DNA from: DASWUZ01 sp036401375
GTDB lineage: Bacteria; Acidobacteriota; Terriglobia; Terriglobales; Acidobacteriaceae
Direction: 5' to 3'
Assembly: GCA_036401375.1 (NCBI GenBank)
Contig: DASWVB010000002.1
Span: 459,391-523,390 of the forward strand
DNA length: 64,000 nt
Under the pieces are notes generated by a model. That model was not told where the DNA came from. It searched no databases and saw only the letters and a program-made list of their open reading frames with translations. Positions 27,262 through 35,386 of this stretch are shown in pieces (within the stretch, counting starts at the first letter, position 1; each line of letters opens with the position of its first letter). Both the position numbers and the translations under genes were made by a program.

Positions 27262-28260
27262 CTATCCGGCTGCCTGTACTTTCGCCACCAGCGCGGTACG
27301 TTCCGCCGCCCTCAGCTTCGCGCTGCGTGCCCGCGGATTGCGCTCCGCTTCTTCTTCGGTCGCGGTCACCGGCTTGCGCGTCAACACCTCGTATATGCCC
27401 AGCCGTGCTGCCTCTTTGAACGCGTCCTTCACCAGCCTGTCTTCGAGGGAATGGAAGCTGATTACCACCAGCCTTCCCCGCGGCTTCAGCAGGCCAGGCG
27501 CAAGCTCGAGCAGCGCCCTGATCTCGTCCAACTCTCCATTGACGTGAATGCGAAGCGCCTGAAAGGTCCGAGTCGCTGGATGAATGAAGTGCCTTGCCTT
27601 CTTACCCCTCGCACCCTTCGCCGGTTTCATCGCCGGGGCGGCGGCCGATACGGTTCTGGCCAACTGCGCCGTCGTCGTAATCGGCCGCGCCCTGACAATG
27701 GCTCTGGCGATTCTCCGCGACCTCCTTTCTTCTCCGAATTCGTAAATCAGGTTGGCGAGCTCCTCTTCTCCAGCCTGATTTACCACTTGTGCGGCGGTCA
27801 TGCCCTCGCGTGCGTTCATCCGCATATCCAAAGGGCCGTCCGTCTGAAAACTGAATCCCCGGTGCGCCTGATCAAGCTGCATCGAACTCATACCGAAGTC
27901 GGCCAGCAATCCATCTACACTAGCTGCCCCTAACAGCTCTGCCGCCCTGGAAAATTCCACATCGTGGAACACCAGTTCTGGCCCTCCGTCCTGTGGCTCC
28001 AGCCGCTCGAGCCGTATCTTCGCTAGCTCCATCGCCTCCGCATCACGGTCGAATGCCACCAGCCTTCCATGCGTCCCCAGCCTGCCTGCGATCGCGCTCG
28101 CGTGACCGCCGAGTCCAAGCGTCGCATCGACATACGTTCCGCCGGGCTGCACATCGAGGTAGTGCAATGCCTCCTCCATAAGCACCGGCACATGCCGGTC
28201 ATCTGCGCCGCGATCTCCCGGTCCGCGCTCCCGGTCAGGGGTATCCCCGCCACGCCTCAA
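27262..28260 (-). CDS. rsmH: 16S rRNA (cytosine1402-N4)-methyltransferase
   Basis: 332 residues. RsmH (MraW) methylates N4 of C1402 in 16S rRNA using S-adenosylmethionine. HVPVLMEEALHYLDVQPGGTYVDATLGLGGHA is the classic N terminus with the SAM site, GLLADFGMSSMQLD and RGFSFQTDGPLDMRM follow, and PRGRLVVISFHSLEDRLVK is near the end. The chain starts with a short Arg/Asp-rich extension of about 20 residues. The start overlaps the mraZ stop by 4 bases, so translation is coupled. Confidence 0.96.
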   Translation of the reverse strand: MRRGGDTPDRERGPGDRGADDRHVPVLMEEALHYLDVQPGGTYVDATLGLGGHASAIAGRLGTHGRLVAFDRDAEAMELAKIRLERLEPQDGGPELVFHDVEFSRAAELLGAASVDGLLADFGMSSMQLDQAHRGFSFQTDGPLDMRMNAREGMTAAQVVNQAGEEELANLIYEFGEERRSRRIARAIVRARPITTTAQLARTVSAAAPAMKPAKGARGKKARHFIHPATRTFQALRIHVNGELDEIRALLELAPGLLKPRGRLVVISFHSLEDRLVKDAFKEAARLGIYEVLTRKPVTATEEEAERNPRARSAKLRAAERTALVAKVQAAG

Positions 28261-28697
28261 ACGCCGTGGCTCTCTAAGTTCGCGTCGTCCTCAGGCGTCC
28301 ACGGACTCGCATCCATGCCTTGCTTGAAGGCGTCGTGGTTCACCACTTCGAGATAGGTGAGGTGGCCGAATACATCCACGTCTCCCACCAACCTGGCCGA
28401 CTCCCGCAGGATTTGCGGCAGCAGCAATCGCCCCTGGGAGTCAAGCTCAACCATTTGCCCGTAGTAGTTCACACGTTCCAAAAATTTCCTTTTCGCTGGG
28501 TTAAAGCTCGAAAGAGCCGCAATCTTCGCCTCGATCTTTTCCCACTCCGGCAGCGGATAGATCTCGGCCGACTGGCCGTCCTTGCTGGTAATGAAAAACT
28601 GCGTTCCGTAGACCTCGTCGACCCGATGTTTGAAGTCAGCCGGCACCTTAAGCCGGCCTTTCTCATCGACCCGGGTTGGGTGGTTACCTCGGAACAC
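28257..28697 (-). CDS. mraZ: Transcriptional regulator MraZ
   Basis: 146 residues, the usual length. MraZ is a DNA-binding ring protein of the AbrB/SpoVT superfamily and represses the dcw operon it heads. FRGNHPTRVDEKGRLKVPADFK is the first MraZ repeat, and VNYYGQMVELDSQGRLLLPQILRE the second with its DxxGR core. The start is GTG with AGGAC upstream. An array of four 10-bp-spaced boxes 103 bases upstream is a plausible operator (28800-28836). Confidence 0.95.
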   Translation of the reverse strand: MFRGNHPTRVDEKGRLKVPADFKHRVDEVYGTQFFITSKDGQSAEIYPLPEWEKIEAKIAALSSFNPAKRKFLERVNYYGQMVELDSQGRLLLPQILRESARLVGDVDVFGHLTYLEVVNHDAFKQGMDASPWTPEDDANLESHGV

Positions 28698-29051
28698 GTC
28701 GTCCTACTTTCGCCAGAGCACGGCGTAATGGGGCCGGCCCCTGCCAGGCTCTGTGTGGCTATTGAGCGTCGCTTGACGCCGTTCGAGGCGGTTTGGATTC
28801 CACTACCTGCCCCTTTTCACCACTTTCGACCACATCGTATACCCAGCGAGACATCTCTCCTAGTGGAAAACTTGGTCGTTACCAATCGCCTACGGATTAA
28901 AGATTTTGCGCCGGATGGCGCTCCCAACAAAGGTCTACTAATGGGCTTCCGCGGAAGCTAGAGCGCTATTCCTAGGGCTAACCAGCCAGGTTCTCCCCCG
29001 GCATTTGGTTAGTGGTAGAGCACCGCTAATGCTGTTAGGTGATCCCGCTAA
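28698..29051. other. Intergenic region with the putative mraZ promoter
   Basis: 354 bases between two minus-strand genes. It contains the mraZ box array described separately and, at about 28990-29045, a stretch resembling a tRNA D-arm that does not fold into a tRNA. No gene is supported. Confidence 0.5.
28800..28836 (-). promoter_or_regulatory. Putative MraZ operator: four boxes at 10-bp spacing
   Basis: Read on the minus strand, four heptamers follow one another with exactly 3 bases between: GATGTGG, AAAGTGG, AAAGGGG, GTAGTGG (plus-strand boxes begin at 28830, 28820, 28810, 28800). The 10-bp period places each core on the same DNA face. Known MraZ operators in Escherichia coli and mollicutes are short G-rich direct repeats with this period, lying just upstream of mraZ. 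Autoregulation is inferred from that match; the promoter hexamers were not identified. Confidence 0.7.
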
Positions 29052-29582
29052 TCAGCTCCGCGGCCTCTGACGAAGTCTTCGGCGGCGGACCGTGCCCGCC
29101 TGTACGTGGAACACGAGGTAGATTACGACCAGCACATTGATCACCGTCAGCCCGGCCTTGAGCCAGGAGGCGCGCCGAACGATCTCGAAGAACTCCCATG
29201 GCAGGAAGGACGCAGTCAGGACAAGCGTCAGATACTCGGCCCATGGCTTCTCGAGCATCAAGCCTATGCCCTCGGTGATGTCAAGCGCTCCTACGCAGAA
29301 CGCCAGCGCGCTGATCTGTCGAAGCCGGTGCGCATTAATGAGGGAGACTTTGTCAAGAACGATATTGATAAAGTGGCTCTCAGGATCAAAGCGGAGGTCC
29401 ATTGCGAGCCGCGTCAGGATAACGACGAGGTCTTTGTGGAGCAATTTGAGAACGCCGAATCCTACGAGGATCAACAGCAGAGCCCTCAAGAGTTTGAGCA
29501 TTCCGATGAGGATCAGCCACCGGTTGTGATGAGCGAGGCTATTGCTTCTCAAGACCTTGCCTTTTGTGGGAGTTCCGAGCAC
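29052..29582 (-). CDS. DUF2127 membrane protein
   Basis: 176 residues with three to four hydrophobic segments: WLILIGMLKLLRALLLILVGFGVL, a central helix near ISALAFCVGALDITEGIGL, YLTLVLTASFLPWEFFEI, and LTVINVLVVIYLVFHV. The pattern LLKLLKALLLLxVGxGxL with PWExxEI is characteristic of DUF2127. Function is unknown. The GTG at 29582 lacks a ribosome site; a TTG ten codons later (after AAGG) may be the real start. Its AT content is visibly higher than that of the dcw genes. Confidence 0.8.
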   Translation of the reverse strand: MLGTPTKGKVLRSNSLAHHNRWLILIGMLKLLRALLLILVGFGVLKLLHKDLVVILTRLAMDLRFDPESHFINIVLDKVSLINAHRLRQISALAFCVGALDITEGIGLMLEKPWAEYLTLVLTASFLPWEFFEIVRRASWLKAGLTVINVLVVIYLVFHVQAGTVRRRRLRQRPRS

Positions 29583-29693
29583 GTCTACAACTCTACGCCG
29601 TTGTGCTTTTGCGAAGAGCGACCACGGTGCGAATCAGCCACTGGTGTGCTCTAGCCGTTTGCCGCCGTCTGCTGCAAACTTCGCCGCGATTTC

Positions 29694-29720
29694 TTGACTA
29701 AATCACAAAAAGCTTAATAC
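29694..29720 (+). promoter_or_regulatory. Possible sigma-70 promoter of the fasciclin gene
   Basis: TTGACT at 29694-29699 is followed after 15 bases by TAATAC at 29715-29720, within a locally AT-rich stretch and 113 bases before the fasciclin start. The spacing is short and the -10 match only half, so this is tentative. Confidence 0.3.
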
Positions 29721-29832
29721 ATATCGTTATGGGCCGCTATCTCCTGCGCAGTAGGCGGATGGTGCAATCTGATGCTTCTGATTAGCCGTACTCAGTGGGA
29801 AGCCCAGAAAACAGCGGGCAAGAGGACGATCT

Positions 29833-30384
29833 ATGAGAAAGCTGATACCTGCAGTTATGACTCTGACCTTGGTTCTTTCAAGCGTCTCCGCCTTTGCACA
29901 GAAGGATCCGATGGTTGGCGGCGCTGCGATGTACCCGTCAAAGAATATCGTCGAGAATGCAGTGAATTCACAGGACCATACGACTCTCGTGGCAGCAGTC
30001 AAGGCTGCCGGCCTGGTGGATACCCTTGAAGGTCCCGGACCGTTTACGGTCTTTGCCCCTACCAATGAAGCCTTTAACAAGTTGCCGGCAGGCACTGTAG
30101 ATACCCTGGTAAAGCCGGAGAATAAGGATACCTTGACCAAGATCCTTACCTACCATGTCGTTGCGGGCAAGATGTCTTCGAAGGATCTTGCGATGGCCAT
30201 CAAAACAGGTGGAGGAACAGCGACTCTCAAGACAGTAGAAGGTGGGACTCTGACGGCGACCATGAAGGGCAAGCACATTTTCCTGACGGATGAAAAGGGC
30301 GGGATGTCAATGGTGACGATTGCTGATGTAAATCAGTCCAATGGAGTCATTCACGTCATCGACACTGTACTGATGCCTAACTAA
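29833..30384 (+). CDS. Secreted fasciclin-domain protein
   Basis: 183 residues. A signal peptide (to about 22, SVSAFAQ) is followed by one FAS1 domain: NAVNSQDHTTLVAAVKAAGLVDTL, GPFTVFAPTNEAFNKLP (H1 box), ILTYHVVAGKM, and a C-terminal VNQSNGVIHVIDTVLMP (H2 box). FAS1 proteins are extracytoplasmic adhesion or carbohydrate/protein-binding modules. GAGG lies ten bases upstream of the ATG. Codon third positions are richer in A/T than in the neighbours to the left. A hairpin after the gene separates it from the convergent GH3 gene. Confidence 0.92.
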   Translation: MRKLIPAVMTLTLVLSSVSAFAQKDPMVGGAAMYPSKNIVENAVNSQDHTTLVAAVKAAGLVDTLEGPGPFTVFAPTNEAFNKLPAGTVDTLVKPENKDTLTKILTYHVVAGKMSSKDLAMAIKTGGGTATLKTVEGGTLTATMKGKHIFLTDEKGGMSMVTIADVNQSNGVIHVIDTVLMPN

Positions 30385-30415
30385 CTTTCCAGTTGTGCAG
30401 TTTGCCAGAAAAGCG

Positions 30416-30442
30416 GGAGGAGCGCGCAGATGCCGCTCCTCC
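30416..30442. terminator. Bidirectional terminator hairpin
   Basis: GGAGGAGCG (30416-30424) pairs perfectly with CGCTCCTCC (30434-30442) around a 9-base loop, between the convergent fasciclin and GH3 genes. On the minus strand the stem is followed by CGCTTTTC, a short T run, so it fits best as the end of the GH3 transcript. Confidence 0.6.
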
Positions 30443-30488
30443 TAACTTTGAGTGCTGGACCACATATTCCTGACTTGCGTGGGCTGCA

Positions 30489-32681
30489 TCAAGGTGCGAC
30501 TCGCACATTTGCCTGAAGTTGCCGAGCATCGGACGAGCCACCCACCATCAGATGCACGGACTCAGGCTCGACTACAAAGCTGTGCGTGGCATCATCCCAG
30601 TAGCCGAGTGACGAAGCCTTCAACTGCATGACTACTACCTTGCTCTCGCCGGGCTGCAGGGAGATGCGGCTGAATCCCTTTAGCTCTTTCAGTGGTCGAG
30701 CGACCTTCGATCCGAGGTGACTCACATAAAGCTGCACTACCTCGTCGCCCGCAGTCGTGCCGGTATTCTTCACCTGTAGCTTGAGATTCAAATCTCTCGT
30801 GGAACTGATGCTCTTGGAACTGAGTGAAAGTCCAGAATACTTGAAGGTCGTATAACTCAAGCCATATCCAAATGGATAAAGCGGCTTGCCCTTGAAGTAC
30901 ATGTAGGTGCGTCCATCCCGCAGGTTATAGTCCATCATCGGGGGAAGCTGGTCGATAGACGCGGGCCAGGTCTGGGTCAGTCTTCCGGCAGGGTTGTAAT
31001 CTCCAAAGAGCACATCTGCCAGCCCGTTGCCTTCCTCTTCACTGTTATGTGTCATCGCTACGATGGCTGGGACGTTGGCCTGCGTCCAGTTAATGTCGAA
31101 GGGGAAGTTGGCAATCATCACGACGATAGTATGAGGGTTGGCGGCATAGGCCAGCTTGACCAGGCTCTCCTGCTCAAGGGAGATCGACTTGCGATCAATT
31201 GCCTCCTTGCCGTCGCTTGGGAGCGGGCACTTCGCCCATCCGGCATTACAGGTGGGGTGATTTCCCACTACGACGATTGCCACATCTGCATCGTGCGCGA
31301 TCTGTGTAGCAGCCGCAGTGTCTTGTCCATTCGAGAATGTAACCTTTGCTCCCGAAGCGCGCTTGGTGATTCCCTCGAGAGGGCTGATGGAGTAGGGAGG
31401 TGTGCCGCTGTACCAGTCAAGAGCCACCTGGTCAGCATAGGGGCCAATCACTGCGATTGACTTGATGGCGTCAGCTTTAAGTGGCAGAGTATGGTTGTGG
31501 TTCTTGAGCAGGACGATTGACTCGTCCGTGACTCTTCTTACCAGCGCATGGTGTTCGGGCCAGTTCCATGGGTCGCCTCTGGCTGCTTGTTTGTCGAGCC
31601 CTATCTGTGCGTAGGCGACCGAGGCCTGCGGATCCAGCATGCCCAGCTTGATCATGACGCGAAATATACCCCGGAGATTCTCATCGATGTCCGCCTCGGT
31701 GATCAGCTTCTGAGCGTATGCATCTCTTACTCCTTTGTCGTACCTATCCAAAAATTGATTGATGCCGGCATGGATGGCGCTTGCCGCCGCGTGACTCATA
31801 TCCGGCGAATACTTATGCGCAGTCACCATGTTTGTGAGTGCGCCTGCGTCTGTGCAGATAATCCCGTTAAATCCCCAGTCCTTCTCTACGACGTCCTTGA
31901 GAACAGGCTGCGCCGTCATAGGAATGTGGTTCCAGGCGTTGTAGGAGGTCATGAAGGCGCGCGATCCACCCTCCTCAATGCCCATCCTGAAGGGGACCGA
32001 GTAATACTCGTGAAACAATCGGGTGTCGAAGTCTGAAGACGAGCCATCGCGGCCGTCCTCGTTACTGTTAGCGAGGAAGTGCTTCATCAAGGAAGCCGTC
32101 ATCCAGTATTTCGGATCACTACCCTGCAGCCCCTTCACGAAGGCTACCGCCATGGTTCCTACAAGGTAGGGATCTTCGCCGTATGATTCTTCGCTGCGGC
32201 CCCACCGGGGATCGCGGCTCAGATCAGCGTTCGGCGCCCGTACTACCAGACCTCCACGATGGTACTTCTCGCTCTGGAACGCATAACGTGTCTCATAGGC
32301 TTCCACAGCAGCGGCCTGCTGGAGGAGCGCAGGGTCCCACGTCTGGCCCAGACCTCTGGATTGCGGGAACTGCGTAGTCGGAATGACGGCCTGGCCGCGC
32401 CTGCCCTCCCAGTGACCAGGTCCACCGAGCGCAAGTCCGTGCAGGCCTTCAACGTGGCTTGTACCTTTCACGCCGAGTCGCGGAACACTGGGATTCGTTC
32501 CAAGGCACGCGAACTTCTCGTCAAGCGTCATGCGCGCAAGCAGGTCATCAATCCGCTGCTCTGCGGGCAGCAGTGGGTCCTGGAACGGAAATGGAACTTG
32601 AGCCAGCGCATGACTTGCCATCAGCAGGCAAAGTGCGCATGCGGAAATTCGAGTTAGTCTCATAGGTCCTTGTAAGTTCAT
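30489..32681 (-). CDS. Secreted GH3 beta-glucosidase/beta-xylosidase-type hydrolase
   Basis: 730 residues. A signal peptide (from Met7, MRLTRISACALCLLMASHALAQ) is followed by the GH3 N-terminal barrel (GLHGLALGGPGH, RDPRWGRSEESYGEDPYL, MKHFLANSNED) with the nucleophile Asp278 in ICTDAGALT, the GH3 C-terminal domain (KADAIKSIAVIGPYA, NFPFDINWTQANVPAIV) and a fibronectin-III-like end (LQVKNTGTTAGDEVVQLYV). It probably hydrolyses beta-glycosides in the periplasm; the exact sugar is not predictable. The second in-frame ATG (32663), with AAGGA just upstream, may be the start. It follows the GH116 gene by 24 bases. Confidence 0.92.
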   Translation of the reverse strand: MNLQGPMRLTRISACALCLLMASHALAQVPFPFQDPLLPAEQRIDDLLARMTLDEKFACLGTNPSVPRLGVKGTSHVEGLHGLALGGPGHWEGRRGQAVIPTTQFPQSRGLGQTWDPALLQQAAAVEAYETRYAFQSEKYHRGGLVVRAPNADLSRDPRWGRSEESYGEDPYLVGTMAVAFVKGLQGSDPKYWMTASLMKHFLANSNEDGRDGSSSDFDTRLFHEYYSVPFRMGIEEGGSRAFMTSYNAWNHIPMTAQPVLKDVVEKDWGFNGIICTDAGALTNMVTAHKYSPDMSHAAASAIHAGINQFLDRYDKGVRDAYAQKLITEADIDENLRGIFRVMIKLGMLDPQASVAYAQIGLDKQAARGDPWNWPEHHALVRRVTDESIVLLKNHNHTLPLKADAIKSIAVIGPYADQVALDWYSGTPPYSISPLEGITKRASGAKVTFSNGQDTAAATQIAHDADVAIVVVGNHPTCNAGWAKCPLPSDGKEAIDRKSISLEQESLVKLAYAANPHTIVVMIANFPFDINWTQANVPAIVAMTHNSEEEGNGLADVLFGDYNPAGRLTQTWPASIDQLPPMMDYNLRDGRTYMYFKGKPLYPFGYGLSYTTFKYSGLSLSSKSISSTRDLNLKLQVKNTGTTAGDEVVQLYVSHLGSKVARPLKELKGFSRISLQPGESKVVVMQLKASSLGYWDDATHSFVVEPESVHLMVGGSSDARQLQANVRVAP

Positions 32682-32705
32682 TCTTCGGAACGAGGTGATA
32701 TACGT

Positions 32706-35147
32706 CTAGTGGTTCGGCTTGGCTAACTCGGATGCTAATTCCATAGACCAGATAGAGCCGGGTCGCATATACATTCCAGCGCGATACAATCCGCGGGAGT
32801 CATACGCCTCGGGTGTGCGAAAGAAGTAGCCGCGGTCTCTCCAAACAACGTTATAGACGCCCTCCGCCGTCCTGTAGCCCTGGTCGCGCAGCCCCTCGGA
32901 GAGCATAGTTGACGCGACGCTAAAGGTGGTTCCTGTCCAGACTTCTTCTACCTGTTCGTTTTCATGCAGCAGAGTTCCATCCGCCCCGATGCCATTGATT
33001 GCGCCCATGTTCCCGCCAGCAAACTTCATCACGTTGAAGTCGAAGACGTGTTGCAGCGCCGAAAGTCTCATCTGCCTAGGCACAAGCTCGCCCAATCCCG
33101 TTAGGTTGGCGTACCACTGCCCGGCAAGCTGCTCAGCCATGACGTCGGTGTGGTAGCTGCTGCCCACGTCATAATTAAAGTAGGTGCCGTTCCATAGCTT
33201 CATTACAAAACTGCTCTGCGCCCGCTTGAAGAGTGCGTCATAGCTGGCCGCAGTTGCCGGTTCGCCCAGCGCCCGAGCTATCTCAGAGGTGGCACGTAGA
33301 GCCGCAAGGTACAGACTTCCGCTATACGAACTCTCGCCCGTAGCTACCCAGTTATCATAGGTCTGGTCGGGAAATCCGCCATTCTCGATGAGCCCATCAC
33401 CATTTGTGTCATATTGACGCAGATGCTCCATAGCCATCTTTGTCGCGCGCCAGGTGTAGCGAAGAAAAGTAGTGTCCTTGCGCCCACTGAGTACGTAATC
33501 GCGCCAGATCATCAGGACGTATTTGCTATTCAGGTCACGCCAGTTAGAGACTTCCTGAAAATTGTACTGATTGGCGATGATGAAGGGGTCCTCGGTAGGC
33601 GAGCCGAGGTCGTGAGGAGCTGATCCGGCCGTCTTTCTTTGTTCGAGCGCAAGTACATGCTGATGGTCCGTCTTCCAACCCCATTGGTAGCTCTGGGTGT
33701 TGACCTCGGGAATAGTGTCCGTATATTCGCGCATCTCCTGCTTTTCAATCTCCGGCCAGAACTTGATAAGTGGAAATGATCCATAGAAGCGAACATCGGA
33801 TGTTCCATAATACGGATAATCGAAGCATTCCAGATAACTGAAGCTGTCACTATTAAGCGCGGAGGTGTGGAGAGGATTGCCGTGGCCATTGAGTTCATGA
33901 GCCCACATGGTGCCTCCATCCGCGAGGATATACATCTCGTTGAATAACTCGCCTCTGAACCAGAGCGGCTTGGACTCGTCCGTGACATACGGTTGCTGCC
34001 ACTGATCGATCTGCTTACTCCACTGCTGACCCTGCTCGAGGGCAGTCTTTGCCAGCGTCCAGGCGTTAGTGCCAGATGCGCCCACGTACTTTGTATAGTG
34101 CCGGACCCACTTACGACCTCCTCCAAATTGCACGATAGGAAGGTCCCATGAGAGGGCCATCGGTATCAGCTTCTTTTCGTGTGGGGCAAGGGTAAAGCGG
34201 ACCGCTATGGCAGCGGCCATCTGCTCGCCGCTGCTTGCCACGTCAGGCTTCGAATTGGACAGGCGACCCGAAGAGGAGAAAGGCTGCCATACCTCGGCGC
34301 CTGGTCCCGTGGGGTCAAAGTCGGTGATATAGCTCACCTCGACTCCCGGCGCGTTCAGTGTAGCGATCGCGAATTGACCGTCCCACTCCTCGGTGACGGG
34401 GCCCTTCCGAACTCGATCAAAGACTATGCCCGACATATCGCCGCCGGGTGCAGTTTCGCGGCGGAAGCTGTTCTTGTTCTGAGCGTTCAGCGCTCCATCG
34501 AAATTGTGCGTATTGTCGCGGAACCAGCCGATCATATTGGTCCACGAGAACAGCAGTGATACGGTTACCGCTTTGTCAGAGGGATTATCCGCATACCAGT
34601 TGTAGACAGCAACTGGATAGCTTGACTCTTTATAGTTGTCGGGGAGTATCGGGGAGAATTGCTCAAGAGTGAGTTGGACGGGCAGCTGGTCCGACTTATA
34701 AGAGAACCACGACTTGGGGTAGAGCGCGGAGTATTCGCCCGCTCCTACAGGGTAAGTCCAGTTCCAGCTGGAGAGGGCTCCCCGGACAGGCTTACCGGTA
34801 GATAGAACCTGGGCTACAGGAGCACCGCCCTCAGATTGCTCGAAGACCGCGAACTGGTTGGCGGGAACATCCTGATATTTGTGTACTCCGGCCTTGACGT
34901 GCCATCGCTCGAAGTTGCCGCGATAGGTTCTTGAAAAGGTGCCCGCGCCAAAGCCGCCGACGGGTGCGCCCTGCCAGAAGCCATCATCGATGTTGCCGGG
35001 TAGCTCCGGCTTGCGTCCCCCGGGATGAGCAACGGGCTGACCGATGGGTATGCGCCACGCTGCGCTTGGAATTGCGTCGTCTGCAAGGAGTCGTGGGCCC
35101 GCGGCAAGTATACAAAAGAGGGCGCAGCTAAATCGGTTTAATCGCAA
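32706..35147 (-). CDS. Secreted GH116 glycoside hydrolase (GBA2-type glucosidase)
   Basis: 813 residues with a signal peptide (to about 22, AAGPRLLADD). The N-terminal domain contains GFWQGAPVGGFGAGTFSRTYRGNFERW, typical of GBA2/DUF608 proteins. The catalytic (alpha/alpha)6 domain contains ELFNEMYILADGGTMW (nucleophile Glu) and TYDNWVATGESSYSGSLYLAAL (acid/base Asp). GH116 includes glucosylceramidases, beta-glucosidases and beta-xylosidases. It is the first gene of a two-gene unit with the GH3 hydrolase, which suggests stepwise cleavage of one glycan. It lies divergent from the GH36 gene across 239 bases. Confidence 0.9.
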   Translation of the reverse strand: MRLNRFSCALFCILAAGPRLLADDAIPSAAWRIPIGQPVAHPGGRKPELPGNIDDGFWQGAPVGGFGAGTFSRTYRGNFERWHVKAGVHKYQDVPANQFAVFEQSEGGAPVAQVLSTGKPVRGALSSWNWTYPVGAGEYSALYPKSWFSYKSDQLPVQLTLEQFSPILPDNYKESSYPVAVYNWYADNPSDKAVTVSLLFSWTNMIGWFRDNTHNFDGALNAQNKNSFRRETAPGGDMSGIVFDRVRKGPVTEEWDGQFAIATLNAPGVEVSYITDFDPTGPGAEVWQPFSSSGRLSNSKPDVASSGEQMAAAIAVRFTLAPHEKKLIPMALSWDLPIVQFGGGRKWVRHYTKYVGASGTNAWTLAKTALEQGQQWSKQIDQWQQPYVTDESKPLWFRGELFNEMYILADGGTMWAHELNGHGNPLHTSALNSDSFSYLECFDYPYYGTSDVRFYGSFPLIKFWPEIEKQEMREYTDTIPEVNTQSYQWGWKTDHQHVLALEQRKTAGSAPHDLGSPTEDPFIIANQYNFQEVSNWRDLNSKYVLMIWRDYVLSGRKDTTFLRYTWRATKMAMEHLRQYDTNGDGLIENGGFPDQTYDNWVATGESSYSGSLYLAALRATSEIARALGEPATAASYDALFKRAQSSFVMKLWNGTYFNYDVGSSYHTDVMAEQLAGQWYANLTGLGELVPRQMRLSALQHVFDFNVMKFAGGNMGAINGIGADGTLLHENEQVEEVWTGTTFSVASTMLSEGLRDQGYRTAEGVYNVVWRDRGYFFRTPEAYDSRGLYRAGMYMRPGSIWSMELASELAKPNH

Positions 35148-35386
35148 TGTTCAATGGCCTCTGCACGAGAATATAACAACAGGGTAGTTGGCGGTTTCGC
35201 GAGACGCTGCTGCACGTCCCGCGTGAATCTTGGTGATTGTACATGGTTGTCAGAGCGCGCGGCCGAGGCTGGTGCACACTCGCGGCCGCTCATTTAGGAT
35301 GAGTCTGGTTCGGGGCCTGGAGTCCGCTCGACGTGCGACCGGCAAGGCCGATGCGAGAGACGATCAAAGCCACCATGGAGAGATAG

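Noticed and set aside
28990..29045. tRNA-like stretch (GGTTAGTGGTAGAGCACC)
   Set aside because: It resembles a D arm, but no matching acceptor stem, anticodon stem or T arm could be built around it.
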